From: Skermanella mucosa
GTDB lineage: Bacteria > Pseudomonadota > Alphaproteobacteria > Azospirillales > Azospirillaceae
Length of the DNA stretch: 64,000 nt
Direction of reading: 5' to 3'
NCBI RefSeq assembly: GCF_016765655.2
Contig: NZ_CP086106.1
Coordinates: forward strand, 1,362,501 to 1,426,500
The position numbers were made by a program, and so were the translations under genes. Positions 61,760 through 64,000 of the stretch are shown here, one piece after another. A model generated the notes under the pieces. That model saw only the letters and a list, made by a program, of their open reading frames with translations, did no database searches and was not told where the DNA came from. The number at the start of each line of letters is the position of its first letter. Position 1 is the stretch's first letter.

Positions 61760-62941
61760 TTACGCCACCTGGAGCCGGCGGGGGCGGGCGACGCCGTGGT
61801 GCATCTTGTGGTCGATGAAGTTCTCGTCGAGGAAGGCTCGCATGTCGCGGAAGCGCTGGTAGTAGGTGCGGTTGAAGCGTTCGAACCGGGCCTGGTCCCA
61901 GTAGTCCTCCAGCACGAAGGGTTTCTGCGAGAACACGTCGTAGCAGGGGATCGCGAAGGTCTCGGCGAACTCCACGGTGCGGCTGTCATAGCTGAAATAG
62001 ATCGACGGCGTGCGGTTGGCGAGCGCCATCAGGTTGCCGTGCAGGCGGTAGCCCAGCACGAGGTCCTTCGACCGCACCAGGTCCTCGTAGTCGGAGACGA
62101 CGTCCGAGTACCAGAGCTTGGTCTTGTAGAGCTCCTCCATCTCCGCGTCGAGGAACCACTTGCCGATCCAGCCATTGTTCTTCAGCTCGGCCAGGGCGTG
62201 GGCCTTCTGCTCGTCGGTGCCCCAGAGCAGCTTCTTCTCCTCGACCTCGCCCTGCATCATCATGACGATGTCGAACCGGCGCGCCATCTCCTTGACCACG
62301 TCGCGGTGGCGGGTCAGGTAGGTCTCGATGTTCTGGGCGTAGGCGGCCGAGACCTCGCGGCGCATGGTGAACCCGACCTTCTTCACCTGGTCGAGCGGCG
62401 GCAGGTCGATGCGCAGGTCGGGATCGTTGTTGCGGAAGGCGGTCGGGCAGCCGACGATCCGGACGTTCTTGATGCCCAGGTCCCACAGCACCTCGGCGGT
62501 GTAGGTGCCGCGCACGCCGAGCGACGCCGACTTGTCGGCGATGATGCTCCAGATCCGCTTGCTCTGGTCGGACAGCTGGAGCTTGCCTTCCACCGGGGCC
62601 TGCGCGCCGACGCCGAAGGCAAGGATCGGAATCTTCAGCTTGGGCAGGACCTGCTCGGCGTTCTCCCAGTCCATGTGGCTGTGGATGTAGTTCGAGCCGC
62701 GCAGGAAGACATAGTCGTATTCGGCGTTGTAGCGCTCGACGTCGCCCGGCTTGACGTTGCGGATCGTCAGGACGTCGAGCTTGTCGTAGTTCAGCAGCTT
62801 CAGCGAGGAGTCGAAGACGAACGCGTCGCCGATATTGTGATAGTGGTCGATGTGCTTCTGGACCTGCTGGTATTCATACCAGCGGACGCAGTCGTGATCA
62901 TAGACTTCGCCCGACGGGATCATGACGAGGATCTTGGCCAA
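61760..62941 (-). CDS. Polysaccharide pyruvyl transferase family protein
   Basis: 393 residues. Start TTG (62941) after AGGAG, 8 bases apart. Family strings are DYVFLRGSNYIHSH, PILAFGVGAQAP, LGVRGTYTAEVLWDLGI, VRIVGCPTAFRN, and late VLGYRLHGNLMALANRTPSIYFSYDSR. Such enzymes add pyruvate ketal to polysaccharide sugars, or belong to the GT-like relatives. Located with a GT4 glycosyltransferase; it may decorate an exopolysaccharide or capsule. Confidence 0.88.
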   Translation of the reverse strand: MAKILVMIPSGEVYDHDCVRWYEYQQVQKHIDHYHNIGDAFVFDSSLKLLNYDKLDVLTIRNVKPGDVERYNAEYDYVFLRGSNYIHSHMDWENAEQVLPKLKIPILAFGVGAQAPVEGKLQLSDQSKRIWSIIADKSASLGVRGTYTAEVLWDLGIKNVRIVGCPTAFRNNDPDLRIDLPPLDQVKKVGFTMRREVSAAYAQNIETYLTRHRDVVKEMARRFDIVMMMQGEVEEKKLLWGTDEQKAHALAELKNNGWIGKWFLDAEMEELYKTKLWYSDVVSDYEDLVRSKDLVLGYRLHGNLMALANRTPSIYFSYDSRTVEFAETFAIPCYDVFSQKPFVLEDYWDQARFERFNRTYYQRFRDMRAFLDENFIDHKMHHGVARPRRLQVA

Positions 62942-63007
62942 GGGATTTCTCCTGGTGACTTTTTGACAGGTTGGGAGCGGCGGGTCGAAAACGGCGGTTT
63001 GTAAGAT

Positions 63008-64000
63008 CTAGAGGGGCTGGGCCACGGCGCGGTCCAGCACCTGGGTGCCCTGAGCCGCGGCGGGTTTCGCCGGGATGTCCTGCGCGGCGGAGGCGCCGAG
63101 CAGGGCGTTGAAGATCTCGGTGTGCCGGCGGGCGCATTCCTGCCGGTCGATCGGCCGCTTGATCCGGGCGCGCAGCCGGTCCCACAGGTCCGGGGTGCGG
63201 AGCACGTCGGTCAGGCGGTCGACCAGGTCCTCCACGCTGGCGTTGCGGAAATGCAGGCCGTCCACGTTGGCGGTGACCTTCTCGGCCATGCCGCCGATGT
63301 TGCTGGCGATGACCGGGCGGCCGTGCAGGAAGGCTTCCTGGATCACGACCGGCGAGTTCTCCCACCAGATCGACGGGATGATCAGCCAGTCCACGTCCTT
63401 CATCAGGCTGGGCAGTTCCGCCGAGCGGTAGCTGCCGTAGAAGCGGACGCGGTTGCCGGCCTTCTCCGTCAATTCGTTGAACTTCTTCTGGAAGGCCTCG
63501 GGCTGGCGTTCCAGGTTGCCGCCGAAGATCATCAGCGCGCTGTCGTCGCCCCAGTCCTTGTCGGAAACACGCGACACCGCCTCGACCAGCACGTGCAGGC
63601 CCTTGAACTCGGTCACCTGGCCGAAGAAGCCGAAGCGGTTGCGGCGGCCGCCCTTTGGCAGGGGACGCGGCGGCACGATGTCCTCGACCGTCAGGCCGTT
63701 CTCGATCATGCGGAACTTCTCGCGCGGCAGGCCCCAGTCGACGTAGCGGTCGATCAGGAACTCGCTCGGGCTGACGTAGAAGTCCGCCATCTCCAGGAAG
63801 GTCTTGAGGAAGGCCTCGCGCTTGAAGAACTGGCTTTCCGGGATGTGGGGGAAGCAGTTGGTGCATTCCGCGGGCGAGGAGCGGTAGCACAGGGTATTGC
63901 GGCTGGTCTTCACCATCTGGCCATGGTGGTGGCAGATCGACAGATATTCGTGGAAGGTCACCACGACGGGGACCCGCGGCAGCGCCTGCTTGATCGCGAA
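63008..64000 (-). CDS. GT4-family glycosyltransferase, 5' end outside window
   Basis: The gene runs on past the right edge; 330 codons are seen, ending at 63008. The segment FAIKQALPRVPVVVTFHEYL is the end of the N-terminal Rossmann lobe, with four Cys in CYRSSPAECTNCFP that resemble a metal-binding insertion. The C-terminal lobe has RFGFFGQVTEFKGLHVLVEA and the donor-site E-x7-E type region PSIWWENSPVVIQEAFLHGRPVIAS. This is the retaining GT-B fold of GT4. It probably builds a surface polysaccharide. Confidence 0.92.
   Translation of the reverse strand, partial: FAIKQALPRVPVVVTFHEYLSICHHHGQMVKTSRNTLCYRSSPAECTNCFPHIPESQFFKREAFLKTFLEMADFYVSPSEFLIDRYVDWGLPREKFRMIENGLTVEDIVPPRPLPKGGRRNRFGFFGQVTEFKGLHVLVEAVSRVSDKDWGDDSALMIFGGNLERQPEAFQKKFNELTEKAGNRVRFYGSYRSAELPSLMKDVDWLIIPSIWWENSPVVIQEAFLHGRPVIASNIGGMAEKVTANVDGLHFRNASVEDLVDRLTDVLRTPDLWDRLRARIKRPIDRQECARRHTEIFNALLGASAAQDIPAKPAAAQGTQVLDRAVAQPL

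Overview
The window is high-GC DNA from an alphaproteobacterium. It is most likely an Azospirillum/Skermanella-type member of the Rhodospirillales. This rests on inference from a phosphatidylcholine synthase (Pcs), alphaproteobacterial che gene order, form-II CoxL, and palindromic intergenic repeats of the GCGCGGGCTTGACCCGCGC kind; no marker gene such as rRNA is present.

Layout. 1-1361 (-): the end of a PAS sensor gene and its LuxR-type response regulator. 1495-2004: a mismatch uracil/thymine DNA glycosylase. 2152-15759 (+): one tightly packed 13-gene cluster that carries a complete chemotaxis set (STAS, CheY, CheA, CheW, MCP, CheR, CheD, CheB, a soluble MCP-like protein with a CheZ-like motif). 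It runs on into a partner-switching module (STAS, HATPase anti-sigma-type kinase, two REC-PP2C phosphatases). 15772-19777 (-): a DUF455 ferritin-like protein, CysQ and an orphan CoxL-like molybdenum hydroxylase. 19998-20741 (+): an HMCES/YedK abasic-site protein. 20932-22983: five copies of a 145-bp tandem repeat, split by a complete IS256-family element with 31-bp inverted repeats and an 8-bp target duplication. 23213-25870: a secreted hypothetical protein, tRNA-Leu(CAA), then a lower-GC accessory patch with a RelB/RelE-type toxin-antitoxin pair (with a palindromic operator) and a stand-alone EVE-like domain.

25871-35077: transport and catabolism. There is a short-chain fatty acid transporter, a glycine-zipper lipoprotein and a 2-hydroxyacid dehydrogenase, divergent from a sugar-acid type cluster (frameshifted RraA-family aldolase, ABC importer SBP-MalF-MalG-MalK, enolase-superfamily dehydratase). 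35137-37777: a two-gene DNA repair/modification pair, a radical SAM protein with a helix-hairpin-helix tail and a DUF4130-UdgX fusion. 38387-45281: Pcs, an intracellular-looking subtilase, a lipoprotein, and an RND efflux pump with adaptor. 45457-45810: a decayed IS4-type transposase. 46006-55900: a type I secretion locus with a 2250-residue multidomain subtilase (11 PPC-like domains, S8, P domain, RTX, cadherin-like, four 41-residue repeats), its ABC exporter and HlyD adaptor. 56161-60697: a sugar-acid dehydratase of the IlvD/Edd family, a degenerate EAL protein, a lipoprotein and a GH24/pesticin-like muramidase. 60824-64000 (-): a membrane-anchored protein, a polysaccharide pyruvyl transferase-like protein and a GT4 glycosyltransferase, the start of a surface polysaccharide region.

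All domain calls are from reading translated sequence by eye; no database search was run.
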